DNA of 64,000 nt from CALSMU01 sp965230225 (GCA_965230225.1 CBDDKM010000006.1:62001-126000); one strand, 5' to 3'; positions 7,883 through 15,993 are shown, counted from the stretch's first letter. The notes: generated by a model from the letters alone, not told the origin. Program-made: numbers and translations.

Positions 7883-10306
7883 TTAAAAATCATCTGCTTC
7901 TTCCTCCCTCGACATTCTTTTGTTGTAATTGTTCAATTTAACCGAAACCGCTAACGAAACCGTTGGTGTTCTTGGCTCACGTAAAGAATAGGTGTATAAA
8001 TTAGCACTGATCAATTCGTGTTCGTTGTAAGTGGTGGAGAAAATGTCTCTAACCTGTAGCGTAGAAGAAATTTTTCCATCTTTAAAGTCCTTCTTAACAG
8101 CCATGTTTGCACTGTAAAACTCGCTCATGGTACCTTGTGCCGTTACAATAGAACTGTTATAGCTAGCAGTTAGCTGAACTCTCCAGTCTTTAGGTAAGTT
8201 AAGCGTGTTGTTCCATCTTAATCTCCAGCTAAACGATTGTTGATCAAAGTTTTGATCTCCCAGTTGCCCAATTACTCGATAATCGTAGAAGTTTCCGGAT
8301 AGATCTGATTTCCAGATTTTAGTCAATGATTTATTAATGGACAGTTCCACACCTGTAGAGTAGTCTCTTCCAACATTTTCCGGTTTGCTGGCTACAACAT
8401 TAGCTTCGTAAACACTTCTTATTCTCTCAATTTTATTCACCACATTTCTGTGGTAGGCTTCAACAGAAATGTTTCCCTTATCAATTCTTTGGATCCATCC
8501 CAATTCGTAAGAGTTAATGTATTCCGGATCAAGGTTAGGGTTTCCTTGCCATACGGAGTAAGCATCGGTCCAGGTGGTAAATGGCTCCAGGTAATAGCTT
8601 CTTGGTCTTTGAATTCTTCTGGTGTAATTAACCATGTACTGTGTCTTTTTTGACAATTGGTAGGAGAGGTGAACTGTAGGGAAAGGATCAATTCTATCAA
8701 TTTTATTGTACTGAGAGTTGTTAAGTGTGGTAATTTCTCTGTCGGTGTATTCTGTTCTTAATCCCAGTTGGTAGCCAAGTTTTTTGTGTTTTCCTCCGTA
8801 CATTCCATAGAGTGCATAAATGTTTCTTACATAGGTAGCATTGGTGCTAAATTGGGGTAAGAAATTGTACACATGGGCAATGGTGTCGTATTCATAGTTT
8901 CCACTAATGTCGGTACTTTCTCCCAGTTGCATCTGTCCTCCGGCCTCGAAGTGGTTGCCATTTTTAAAAGGTAGCGTATAGTCTACGTTAAAACGCCACA
9001 TTTCGGCAGGTCCATCTTCGGTATTCTTGTTCCCTCCCTGAATGGCATTTTCCTGATTAAAATACTCTGTAATCGTGGTTTCTTCTCCTTTTCTTTGGCT
9101 TCGGAACCCTCTTAATTTAATGGAGTGTTTTTTGTCTCCACCAATAAAATATTGGTAAGTAGAAGTGACTCTATAGCTTTCGAAGTCTCTTTGAGAGTTT
9201 TCCTGGTTGTAAAAGTGGTTCAATAAGGTATCGTTCCAGTATTCCAGAATGTTCAATGACTCTGAAGATTGCATGTTTCTCATGCCGTAATTACCGCCTA
9301 TTTTAAAGGAGCTTTTACGATTCGGTCGCCATTCAAACTCGGCATTGGTGCCATATCCTCCTCGTCCCCAATTAGACTCTCCATCGTATTCCAATAACGA
9401 CTCATCCGTACCAATTGTAGTTCTTCTAACCGATTCGGTAAACCTTGGACGATCTCGGGTTCGGTAGTTTCCGCCTATGGTAAACGAGGTCTTTTTGTTG
9501 TTGATGTATACCAAAGCATCTCCACTGTAATTGTTGAAGGTACCCACGTTTCCGTTAATCAATGCACTTACTCCTTCTAGTCTGTTCTTCTTTAAAATAA
9601 TGTTCAGAATTCCACTAACTCCTTCAGAATCGAACTTGGCAGATGGGTTGGTGATGATTTCAATGTCCTGAATGGTGCTTGCAGGAATCATTTTAAGCGC
9701 ATCTGCGGCATCTAATGTGCTCGGCTGCCCATCTATCAGTAAAGTAAAGCTTCCGCTTCCTCTAAGCGTTACATTTCCATCAATGTCTACGTTAATGGAT
9801 GGAACATTTTCCAGTATCTCAACAGCAGTTTCCGATGCTGCTACGTTAAGGTTGCTAACGTCAATTACCTTTTTGTCTATTTCGTATCGAACAGCACTTT
9901 CGCTAACAATTTCAACAGGTCCTAACTCATTTTGGGTAGAGGAGAGGTTTAGTTTACCCAGATCCACCTCCATGGATTTTGGGTTAATTCTAACTGAGTC
10001 GACAATCATGGTTTCGTACCCCAGGAAAGAGAGCTTTACAGAATACATCCCTCCCGGAACATCTTTAATAACGAACTCTCCAATTTTATCTGTGGTAGCA
10101 CCGGTAATCACCTGTTGGTTTCGCATGCGCATTACGGCTACCGTAACATATTCCATTGGTTTCTTGGTGTCGGTGTCAATTACTTTTCCGCTAATCTGTC
10201 CTTTAATATCTGGTCTGTTACCTCCTTTGTGGCCTCCGCCAGGACGTTGTGAATTCCCTGCAATGGTAATCAGAGAGAGTAAAATGATGGTGTATAGTTG
10301 TTTCAT
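7883..10306 (-). CDS. Outer-membrane TonB-dependent-receptor-like beta-barrel protein
   Basis: The start is set at the ATG at 10306 because MKQLYTIILLSLITIAGNSQ is a signal peptide; the reading frame extends 11 codons further upstream without support. The mature N-terminus is Gly/Arg-rich. A CarboxypepD_reg-like domain follows (about residues 35-115, GQISGKVIDTDTKKPMEYVTV), then a plug domain (about 125-235, ending SEGVSGILNIILKK). The rest is a long barrel of the OMP_b-brl_2/3 type. No typical TonB box is evident. Such proteins resemble SusC-like receptors but have no SusD partner, and none is found here. The substrate is unknown. A TAnnTTTG promoter lies 31 nt upstream. Confidence 0.85.
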   Translation of the reverse strand: MKQLYTIILLSLITIAGNSQRPGGGHKGGNRPDIKGQISGKVIDTDTKKPMEYVTVAVMRMRNQQVITGATTDKIGEFVIKDVPGGMYSVKLSFLGYETMIVDSVRINPKSMEVDLGKLNLSSTQNELGPVEIVSESAVRYEIDKKVIDVSNLNVAASETAVEILENVPSINVDIDGNVTLRGSGSFTLLIDGQPSTLDAADALKMIPASTIQDIEIITNPSAKFDSEGVSGILNIILKKNRLEGVSALINGNVGTFNNYSGDALVYINNKKTSFTIGGNYRTRDRPRFTESVRRTTIGTDESLLEYDGESNWGRGGYGTNAEFEWRPNRKSSFKIGGNYGMRNMQSSESLNILEYWNDTLLNHFYNQENSQRDFESYRVTSTYQYFIGGDKKHSIKLRGFRSQRKGEETTITEYFNQENAIQGGNKNTEDGPAEMWRFNVDYTLPFKNGNHFEAGGQMQLGESTDISGNYEYDTIAHVYNFLPQFSTNATYVRNIYALYGMYGGKHKKLGYQLGLRTEYTDREITTLNNSQYNKIDRIDPFPTVHLSYQLSKKTQYMVNYTRRIQRPRSYYLEPFTTWTDAYSVWQGNPNLDPEYINSYELGWIQRIDKGNISVEAYHRNVVNKIERIRSVYEANVVASKPENVGRDYSTGVELSINKSLTKIWKSDLSGNFYDYRVIGQLGDQNFDQQSFSWRLRWNNTLNLPKDWRVQLTASYNSSIVTAQGTMSEFYSANMAVKKDFKDGKISSTLQVRDIFSTTYNEHELISANLYTYSLREPRTPTVSLAVSVKLNNYNKRMSREEEADDF

Positions 10307-10336
10307 GTAAGGTTCTTTGATCCCCGTTCGACCACA

Positions 10337-10365
10337 CAAAATTAAAAAGGTTTAATCTGGTCAAA
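10337..10365 (-). promoter_or_regulatory. Bacteroidota-type promoter for the outer-membrane receptor gene
   Basis: On the minus strand, TTTG (10365-10362) is followed by 17 bp and then TAATTTTG (10344-10337). This matches the flavobacterial -33 TTG / -7 TAnnTTTG pattern. The expected start site lies about 20-25 nt before the ATG at 10306. Confidence 0.5.
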
Positions 10366-10716
10366 TATTTTTTTTGTTATAGCGAGGTTAAAGTTGGAGT
10401 ACAGGTAACTTTCATAAGTTGATATTGGAAATAGGATAGTGTAGAAATATGGCTATTGCCCATTTACATTTTTTATTTAAAATTTTCCATTAGGCATTTC
10501 AAATTTTTCATTCCTAATTAGTCATTATCCATTTCAAATTTTTTATTAAATATTAACCATTAATCATTCTCTATTATTCATTACTCATTAATAATTATCC
10601 ATTTCCCATTATTCATTACTCATTAATAATTATTCATTAAGCGCTAATGTAAACTAATAGTTTAAGTAAAGCTAAATAAATTTCAGGTTGGTAATCGGTT
10701 ACTGTTTGTGAGCGTC
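10366..10716. repeat. AT-rich low-complexity spacer with degenerate CATT/ATT repeats
   Basis: No gene is visible here. From about 10460 to 10640 the sequence consists almost only of variants of CATTA, ATTCATT and AATAATTAT words. Within it a 26-nt unit occurs twice exactly, at 10573-10598 and 10608-10633, giving a 35-bp period. The units are not dyads, so this is neither a CRISPR nor a terminator. It separates divergent-side regulatory DNA of the receptor gene from the end of recQ. Confidence 0.75.
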
Positions 10717-12807
10717 TTAGCCTTTTTCAATAATTGTAAGCCCAACTCTAATGGTGTGATAAGGAATTTTTTCATCTAAAAATTCGTAATAAGGCTTTAG
10801 TGTAGAGGCATCTTTTATGCTGTCGTGAGCTTTAATTACTGCTGCTAATTCGTTCTGTGTAATGAGTGGGTTCAGATCTACTTTTTTGCCTGCCAGATAC
10901 ATCCCACATAAGTGAGAAATGATGGTGGGTAATTTTAATTCTCTGGTTAAACAGATTTGATCTACAGACATTCCTGTTTGGTACAATTGATAGGTTTGTT
11001 CTGCAGTAGAAAGTTTACTGTCCTTAAATGCCTTAATGGCTTGCAAAAATGGAGAACCGTATTTTTGTAGCTTCACCTCACTAATACCTTGTACTGCCAG
11101 TAAATCCATTTCAGAAGTTGGTTTTTCACTAGCCATTTCTTTAAGGGTGGCGTCGTGAAACACAATGTAGGCAGGAACTTTCTCCTGAATAGCAATTTCC
11201 TTTCTTACCTCGCGTAATTTCTCAAATAACTCTTCGTCTGGTGTAAGCTTTTTCTTCTCCTTCTTCTTCTTCTCGTTTACTTTTTCCTGAACAATTGGGT
11301 GAGTGAGTTCAATGGATTTATTTCCGTACAATACTTCCTTTCCAAAATCGGTAATTTTAAGTGTAAAGGATTCATCGTAAGCAATTTCGAGTACTCCCAG
11401 GTTTAAAAACTGTGATACATAATGTTGCCAGTCTTTGAAGCTAATGTCTCTACCTGCACCGTAAGTTTTAATGTTTTGGTAGCCGTTGGCAAAAATATCC
11501 TGATTAGCAGACCCTCTAAGGATGTTAATAAGCATGTTAGTCCCTACTTTTTCCTGTGTGCGGTATACCGCCGAAAGGGCTTTTTGAGCCAGTACACTTC
11601 CATTAAAGAAGGTGGGTGGGTTAAGGCAAACATCGCAATTCCCGCAGTTCTCTTCCAGTGGTTCGCTAAAATAGGAGAGTAGTATTTTTCTTCTACAAAT
11701 GGTGGCTTCGGCATAATTCAGCATGCGGTAAAGCTTCTCCAAATACATATCGGATTGTGCTCCGTTAGTGGCGAATTGCTTTAATACCATTAAGTCTCTC
11801 AGGTTGTAATAAAGGATGGTTTCAGCTTCCATGCCATCTCTGCCTGCACGACCAATTTCCTGATAGTACCCTTCTATATTTTTAGGGAGATTATTGTGTA
11901 TGATCCAACGTACATTGGATTTGTCGATTCCCATTCCAAAAGCTATGGTGGCACAAATAACTTGAATGTTATCGTTGATAAACGCTTCTTGAACATCAGA
12001 TCTTATAGTGCTGCTTAAGCCTGCGTGGTAAGTTCTGGCAATTACACCTGCTTTGATCAGATCATTGGCCATTTCTTCAGCTCCTTTTCTACTTAAACAG
12101 TAGATGATACCCGATTGATTAGGTTTGGATTCAATAAACCTTACAATCTCTTGCATTTTCTTCTTTTTCGGTACGTTCGGTCTAACTTCCAGACTAAGGT
12201 TTTTACGATCGAAAGAGGAAATGAAAACTTCTGGTTCCTTTAGTCCTATTTGCTTGATGATGTCCTTTCGGGTAGTTTTATCTGCTGTTGCGGTCAGCGC
12301 AATAAAGGGAATATCATTCAACTGGCTTCTAAACTCTTTTAGTTGAGCATATTCCGGCCTAAAATCGTGCCCCCACATAGAAACACAGTGCGCCTCATCA
12401 ATGGCTACCAAAGAAATAGGAGCATTTTTGATCCAGCCCTCTGTAGAACTGATTAATTTTTCTGGAGAAAGGTAGAGTAGTTTAATTTTGCCATTTAGTA
12501 CATCATTTACCACCTGATTTTCCTGAACGGCAGTAAGTGAACTGTTGTAATAAGCTGCAATAATACCGTTTGATCTAAGGGCTTCCACCTGATCTTTCAT
12601 GAGTGAAATCAATGGAGAAACCACAATGGTAACTCCATCCTGTAATAAAGCAGGTATTTGAAAGCAGAGGGATTTACCTCCTCCGGTGGGCATCAGTACC
12701 AGGGTGTCTTTTCCATCAATAACGTTGGAGATAATGTCTTCCTGAAGTGGTCGGAAATCACTGTACCCAAACGATTTTTGTAATATTTCTTTAGCCTCTG
12801 CAAGCAT
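10717..12807 (-). CDS. recQ: ATP-dependent DNA helicase RecQ
   Basis: The 696-residue protein contains the helicase motifs of the RecQ family: Walker A TGGGKS (residues 41-46), DEAH (137-140) continuing into CVSMWGHDFRP, and motif VI QEIGRAGRDG (about 320). The RecQ-Ct zinc module follows (cysteines in CRRKILLSYF and CGNCDVC, about 368-390). An HRDC domain for DNA binding lies near 525-590 (LLAVQGISEVKLQKYG). The extra C-terminal about 100 residues resemble the helix-turn-helix tail of Bacteroidota RecQ. The product unwinds DNA 3' to 5' in recombination and repair. A -7 box sits only 4 nt before the ATG, so the mRNA may be leaderless. Confidence 0.95.
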   Translation of the reverse strand: MLAEAKEILQKSFGYSDFRPLQEDIISNVIDGKDTLVLMPTGGGKSLCFQIPALLQDGVTIVVSPLISLMKDQVEALRSNGIIAAYYNSSLTAVQENQVVNDVLNGKIKLLYLSPEKLISSTEGWIKNAPISLVAIDEAHCVSMWGHDFRPEYAQLKEFRSQLNDIPFIALTATADKTTRKDIIKQIGLKEPEVFISSFDRKNLSLEVRPNVPKKKKMQEIVRFIESKPNQSGIIYCLSRKGAEEMANDLIKAGVIARTYHAGLSSTIRSDVQEAFINDNIQVICATIAFGMGIDKSNVRWIIHNNLPKNIEGYYQEIGRAGRDGMEAETILYYNLRDLMVLKQFATNGAQSDMYLEKLYRMLNYAEATICRRKILLSYFSEPLEENCGNCDVCLNPPTFFNGSVLAQKALSAVYRTQEKVGTNMLINILRGSANQDIFANGYQNIKTYGAGRDISFKDWQHYVSQFLNLGVLEIAYDESFTLKITDFGKEVLYGNKSIELTHPIVQEKVNEKKKKEKKKLTPDEELFEKLREVRKEIAIQEKVPAYIVFHDATLKEMASEKPTSEMDLLAVQGISEVKLQKYGSPFLQAIKAFKDSKLSTAEQTYQLYQTGMSVDQICLTRELKLPTIISHLCGMYLAGKKVDLNPLITQNELAAVIKAHDSIKDASTLKPYYEFLDEKIPYHTIRVGLTIIEKG

Positions 12808-12811
12808 GCTG

Positions 12812-12819
12812 CAAAGGTA
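12812..12819 (-). promoter_or_regulatory. -7 box (TACCTTTG) directly upstream of recQ
   Basis: The minus strand reads TACCTTTG-CAGC-ATG. It matches TAnnTTTG exactly. With this spacing, transcription would begin at or within a few bases of the start codon. No good -33 TTTG is found 17-20 bp upstream. Confidence 0.45.
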
Positions 12820-12876
12820 GAAGTATCATCAGTTATGTAATAAGGAATTTTAAAAAGTTATTGACCAATTTGTAAA

Positions 12877-13344
12877 TCAAAAACTAAGGGTAAGTCCAAG
12901 TCCGTTTGGTGTTGGACCAAACATCAAGGAAGACTCGATGGTATTGTTGGGCTTAGCGTTGTAAATCGTTACGGATTTTTTGTAGTGATTAACTGCTTGT
13001 TTGCTAAAAACAAAGGAAAATGCTGCCACACCAACACCAATCCCGGCTAATTTCCAGTTGGGATCTCCTCCGGCAAATTGAGTCCCGAATGGAGCTCCGA
13101 TTAAAACTCCACCACCAACTCCAAAAATTACAGATAAAGCCTTTTTGTTTCGTCCGTAGCCATATTCCTCATAAGCCAGGTCATTGTTTTTAATCAGCTC
13201 TCTTGCTTCGTCGGGAAATAACTTTTTGGAACCATTGTAAAAGTAATAGGAACCTATGGAGTTTTTCTTGTAGGCAAGCGTGTCCGAACTCTGACCAGAA
13301 ACTAGTACAGTTAAGAACAATAGTGGTAAGAGGATGAGTTTCAT
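12877..13344 (-). CDS. Small exported protein with a glycine-rich membrane segment
   Basis: The start is the ATG at 13344 (signal peptide MKLILLPLLFLTVLVSGQ); upstream codons of the same frame overlap the preceding gene. The mature protein (about 135 residues) has a polar N-terminal part (FPDEARELIKNNDLAYEEY). A hydrophobic Gly-rich stretch follows (SVIFGVGGGVLIGAPFG and IGVGVAAFSFVFS), which may insert in a membrane. The C-terminus ends in Phe after alternating residues. It is the last gene of the minus-strand run from 14709 and begins 1 nt after the AHSA1-like stop. Family unknown. Confidence 0.65.
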   Translation of the reverse strand: MKLILLPLLFLTVLVSGQSSDTLAYKKNSIGSYYFYNGSKKLFPDEARELIKNNDLAYEEYGYGRNKKALSVIFGVGGGVLIGAPFGTQFAGGDPNWKLAGIGVGVAAFSFVFSKQAVNHYKKSVTIYNAKPNNTIESSLMFGPTPNGLGLTLSF

Positions 13345-13345
13345 G

Positions 13346-13765
13346 CTATTCTTTAAAAGGATCTCCTTTTCCTGTTTCAAGGTAGTCTCTTAAGCTTGCA
13401 AAATATCTTCCCCAGCTAAAATTACAGCTTCCAAAGAATTCTGAGGCTTCTTTCCAGCCGTCGTGGATAAAAGAAACCTTGGTCTTTCCTTCGTTATCAG
13501 ATAAAGTGAAAGTGGCCCATGTTCCTAACCATTCCGGGTGAGCATCTGAGCACTCCCAGCGATAAAACTCTGGTGAGTTGATTTCGGCTACTTTGAATTT
13601 GATAAATCCATATTGTCCAAACTGAAAATGAAGAATTCCTCCAATTTCTTCACTACCAGTGGTGTCCGGTGTCCACCATTTCTTTAATCCTTCTATGGTT
13701 GAGATGGCCTCGAAGACTTTTTCCTTCGAGGCATCAATGTGAAATACGTGTCTTATACAAGCCAT
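13346..13765 (-). CDS. SRPBCC/AHSA1-family (START-like) domain protein
   Basis: I place the start at the ATG at 13765 (MACIRHVFHIDASKEKVF), which overlaps the stop of the preceding PhnB-like gene by one base (TAATG). The longer frame adds eight residues within that gene. The 139-residue product has the family pattern: a first beta strand, then ASKEKVFEAISTIEGLKKWW, and a final helix (GRYFASLRDYLETGKG). Members bind hydrophobic ligands or act as Aha1-type domains; the substrate cannot be read from sequence. Adjacent PhnB-like and YciI genes are a frequent companion set in Bacteroidota and suggest a stress- or detoxification-related unit of unknown chemistry. Confidence 0.85.
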   Translation of the reverse strand: MACIRHVFHIDASKEKVFEAISTIEGLKKWWTPDTTGSEEIGGILHFQFGQYGFIKFKVAEINSPEFYRWECSDAHPEWLGTWATFTLSDNEGKTKVSFIHDGWKEASEFFGSCNFSWGRYFASLRDYLETGKGDPFKE

Positions 13766-14181
13766 TATTGTTGTTGTTCTAATTGACAATTCATCATCCA
13801 GTGGATACCAAATTTATCGGTTAATATACCAAATCTGGCTCCCCAAAACTGATCTTGCAAAGGCATAGTTACTGTACCTCCTTCGCTTAGTTTTTCGAAG
13901 GTGGAGTTAATCTCTTCCACTGTACTCATGTCCAGATTAATGGTTACGGTATTTCCGGCAACAACAGGTTGTCTATTTCCAGAGTCAGACCCCATTAAGA
14001 TACCTCCTTCAAATTTTAGGCTAATATGCATGATGAGGTTTTTTGCTTCTTCAGGTACCTCCATAGGTCCATCTCCAAATCGTTGGACTCTAACAAATTC
14101 ACCACCTAAGCAGTCTTTGTAAAAATTCATGGCCTCTTCGCAGTTATTGTCAAAGAGTAGGTAAGGGTTCATTGATTTCAT
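13765..14181 (-). CDS. VOC-superfamily PhnB-like protein
   Basis: This 138-residue single-domain protein matches the PhnB/glyoxalase-like fold. It has a NPYLLFDNNCEEAMNFYKDCLGGE start, LIMHISLKFEGGILMGSD in the middle, and WGARFGILTDKFGIHWMMN at the end. Proteins of this type are often labelled 3-demethylubiquinone methyltransferase-like, but they usually act as VOC binding or metalloenzyme domains with unknown substrate. The gene lies between a YciI-like gene (6 nt gap) and an AHSA1-like gene (1-nt overlap), implying cotranscription and translational coupling. Confidence 0.85.
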   Translation of the reverse strand: MKSMNPYLLFDNNCEEAMNFYKDCLGGEFVRVQRFGDGPMEVPEEAKNLIMHISLKFEGGILMGSDSGNRQPVVAGNTVTINLDMSTVEEINSTFEKLSEGGTVTMPLQDQFWGARFGILTDKFGIHWMMNCQLEQQQ

Positions 14182-14187
14182 AATGTA

Positions 14188-14709
14188 TTAAATAGAAATT
14201 TTAGCAATGTTATTATGTATTTCGTTTACTTCCATCAGGGCCGCAGATCCGTACCATGGGTGGAGTTCCATAATTAAACTACCTGCCTGAACAGCAGGAT
14301 CGGAATTGGTAAGTTCTTGAGCTTCTTCCAGCGTGGCTACATTGAAAATATAAATACCTCGAATGTCTCCATCGTCCATAAAAGGACCAGCCACCACCAA
14401 TGTCCCATCTTCGGCCATTTTTACAATGTTGTCCAGATGCGCACGTTGAAGATCTGCAGCTTGTGCTGAATCCAGGTCTCTATTTGGCCCCTTTTTTAAG
14501 AAAGCCATTACATAAGGTTTCATACCGTAATCATCAGCTCCCAGTTTTTCAGCTCTCAACGAGTCAAAACCTTCAGTTGGTTCTTCAGTTATTTCTTCCT
14601 CAATAATGATGCGTTTCTCTTCCTTTACTTCTTTTTTCTCTTCCTTATCGCAGCAAGAGTATAAGAACAACGCACAAAGGGATAGGGGTACAACCAGAAT
14701 TCTTTTCAT
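14188..14709 (-). CDS. Lipoprotein with YciI-like domain
   Basis: The 173-residue product begins with a lipoprotein signal (MKRILVVPLSLCALFLYSC). An unusually charged Glu/Lys linker of about 25 residues follows. After that comes a YCII-related domain (VMAFLKKGPNRDLDSAQ, DGTLVVAGPFMDDGDIRGIY, AVQAGSLIMELHPWYG). Most YciI proteins are cytoplasmic and lack a signal, so this one is an envelope-anchored variant. It is the first gene of a four-gene minus-strand run. A -7 box (TACATTTG) lies about 42 nt upstream. Confidence 0.8.
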   Translation of the reverse strand: MKRILVVPLSLCALFLYSCCDKEEKKEVKEEKRIIIEEEITEEPTEGFDSLRAEKLGADDYGMKPYVMAFLKKGPNRDLDSAQAADLQRAHLDNIVKMAEDGTLVVAGPFMDDGDIRGIYIFNVATLEEAQELTNSDPAVQAGSLIMELHPWYGSAALMEVNEIHNNIAKISI

Positions 14710-14723
14710 AATGTGATTTAAAC

Positions 14724-14750
14724 AACAAAGCCACGAAATGTGGCCTTGTT
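14724..14750 (-). other. Hairpin between the SIMPL gene and the YciI operon
   Basis: AACAAAGCCAC (14724-14734) and GTGGCCTTGTT (14740-14750) pair over 11 bp with one mismatch around a 5-nt loop. The hairpin is 38 nt downstream of the SIMPL-domain gene and 15 nt upstream of the YciI gene. It could terminate the former or shape the leader of the latter. No strong U-tract follows. Confidence 0.45.
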
Positions 14751-14758
14751 CAAATGTA
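14751..14758 (-). promoter_or_regulatory. -7 box (TACATTTG) for the YciI-PhnB-AHSA1 operon
   Basis: TACATTTG on the minus strand fits TAnnTTTG and lies 42 nt before the YciI-like ATG. No convincing -33 element is present, so the call rests on one box. Confidence 0.35.
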
Positions 14759-14787
14759 AAGAATTTTATGTTTGTTATGATATTAAA

Positions 14788-15816
14788 TTATTGTGCGGCA
14801 ATTTCTCTGGTTTCCGTTTTGTAGTCCAATAATTTAGTGTCGCCGTTTGGAGTAACCAGGATGTATTGCTTTTCAATTACCTTTTCCTTTTTGGGTTCTT
14901 CCTTTTTCTTCTCTTTTACTGGTAGAGTGTATGCTACAGTTAATTTAAAAGAGTATTGAACGGTTGGTTCTAAAATACCAGGATTAATAACAATGTCGTA
15001 GTTTTTAGTGTTTACCGGATCGTAAAACATAGAGGTGTTTTTAGTTACTCGTTTTATGTTTTTCTTCTTTCTGGATCCGGTCACTGCTTCAAAAGAAGAG
15101 CTACTATGAGCTGAGTATTGAAGATAGCGATCCATGGGGTAGAATTCATGAACCGTTTCGTTAATCATGTTAATTTCAATCTTGTCCTGAACTTCCAAAT
15201 CATGATAGAAGGCAATTTTATTTCCTAAGTGCCTAAGCATCTTTTCTCTCATTTTGTTCATGTTTTCCTCGTTGTTCAGTACCACGTACTCTACCTTGGC
15301 CAGATCAAATACCTCATGAGTGGCGCAAATGGCAATAATCTTATCGATGTGCTCGTGGTTTCTGAATTTGATGTGAATGTTTTTCTTCAATTCAAATCCT
15401 TTTGGAATTTCGGTAAATGTTTTGCTAAATCTTTTCTTAACTACTGTGTCTTCATACCTTGGGATGAAAGAAACCATATCTACCACAATGTCTTTAGATG
15501 GTATTCCAAGTTTGTTCAGTTCTGCTTTTATTGGTTTAATCTTAGAATCAAGCAGTTCTGTAGCTTCTTGTGCAGTTTCTCCCAGTTGAACCATGGTGAA
15601 AACCGCTATTTGAGCATCCGGAATAACACTCATTAAAGCATTGGCTTCGATGGTTAAATTTCTGGATTGAAGTGCTCTAATGTTTCGGGTGGGAGGGGGG
15701 TTGTTGCTTCGATATACGTTTGCGCCCTTCATCTGCTCGTATACATAGTTTCCTGCGCTTTGAGCCATTACGTTAAGTGAAATAACTGCTAATAATAGTG
15801 CGATTGTCTTTTTCAT
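14788..15816 (-). CDS. SIMPL-domain (DUF541) exported protein
   Basis: The start is the ATG at 15816, giving a signal peptide (MKKTIALLLAVISLNVMAQ); the frame runs 13 codons further but without export sense. The 342-residue product has the SIMPL pattern: a first beta segment (LTIEANALMSVIPDAQIAVF), a long helix (ETAQEATELLDSKIKPIKAEL), then GIPSKDIVVDMVSF. A Lys/Glu-rich linker and a short C-terminal beta segment follow. SIMPL proteins are periplasmic or surface proteins of unclear function. The gene is divergent from the BlaI/M56 pair and shares a regulatory region with three dyads. Confidence 0.75.
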   Translation of the reverse strand: MKKTIALLLAVISLNVMAQSAGNYVYEQMKGANVYRSNNPPPTRNIRALQSRNLTIEANALMSVIPDAQIAVFTMVQLGETAQEATELLDSKIKPIKAELNKLGIPSKDIVVDMVSFIPRYEDTVVKKRFSKTFTEIPKGFELKKNIHIKFRNHEHIDKIIAICATHEVFDLAKVEYVVLNNEENMNKMREKMLRHLGNKIAFYHDLEVQDKIEINMINETVHEFYPMDRYLQYSAHSSSSFEAVTGSRKKKNIKRVTKNTSMFYDPVNTKNYDIVINPGILEPTVQYSFKLTVAYTLPVKEKKKEEPKKEKVIEKQYILVTPNGDTKLLDYKTETREIAAQ

Positions 15817-15891
15817 GTTTTCGGTGTGTTTGATTGATTTTAGAATACACACCAATAGGGAAGTGGTTCAATAAAAAATCCATAAAAAAAT

Positions 15892-15910
15892 CTCTATACA
15901 TAGTATAGAG
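15892..15910. promoter_or_regulatory. Perfect dyad CTCTATACATAGTATAGAG
   Basis: Two 8-bp arms (CTCTATAC / GTATAGAG) flank a 3-nt centre. The dyad lies 76 nt before the SIMPL start codon and 84 nt before the BlaI-like start codon. It is not a terminator because both genes point away from it, so an operator is the natural reading. Confidence 0.5.
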
Positions 15911-15930
15911 GGATGCTGGTAGAAATAAAT

Positions 15931-15966
15931 AACTAAATAAATAGTTGTTTAACTAAAAAATTAGTT
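15931..15966. promoter_or_regulatory. Tandem operator dyads at the BlaI-like promoter
   Basis: AACTAAATAAATAGTT (15931-15946) and AACTAAAAAATTAGTT (15951-15966) are two 16-bp dyads sharing AACTA...TAGTT arms, with centres exactly 20 bp (about two helical turns) apart. The first overlaps the -33 TTG; the second fills the spacer up to the -7 box. This is the expected layout for autorepression by the dimeric BlaI-type regulator encoded 28 nt downstream. Confidence 0.65.
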
Positions 15967-15975
15967 ATAAGTTTG
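15945..15975 (+). promoter_or_regulatory. Promoter of the BlaI-M56 operon
   Basis: TTG (15945-15947), 20 bp, then TAAGTTTG (15968-15975), which matches TAnnTTTG exactly. The start codon is at 15994, so the leader is about 13 nt. The promoter is embedded in the tandem dyads. Confidence 0.55.
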
Positions 15976-15993
15976 AACTGTCAAATTAATACC

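Noticed and set aside
9672..10310. Long plus-strand reading frame of 212 codons
   Set aside because: It lies fully antisense to the receptor gene, whose signal peptide, regulatory and plug domains are clear. It has no promoter and no recognisable domain, so it is a shadow frame.
10573..10633. CRISPR array
   Set aside because: Only two exact repeat units separated by 9 nt, low complexity, and no cas genes anywhere in the window.
15229..15636. Plus-strand reading frame of 135 codons opposite the SIMPL gene
   Set aside because: Antisense to a well-supported exported protein, with Cys/Phe/His-rich composition typical of a shadow frame.
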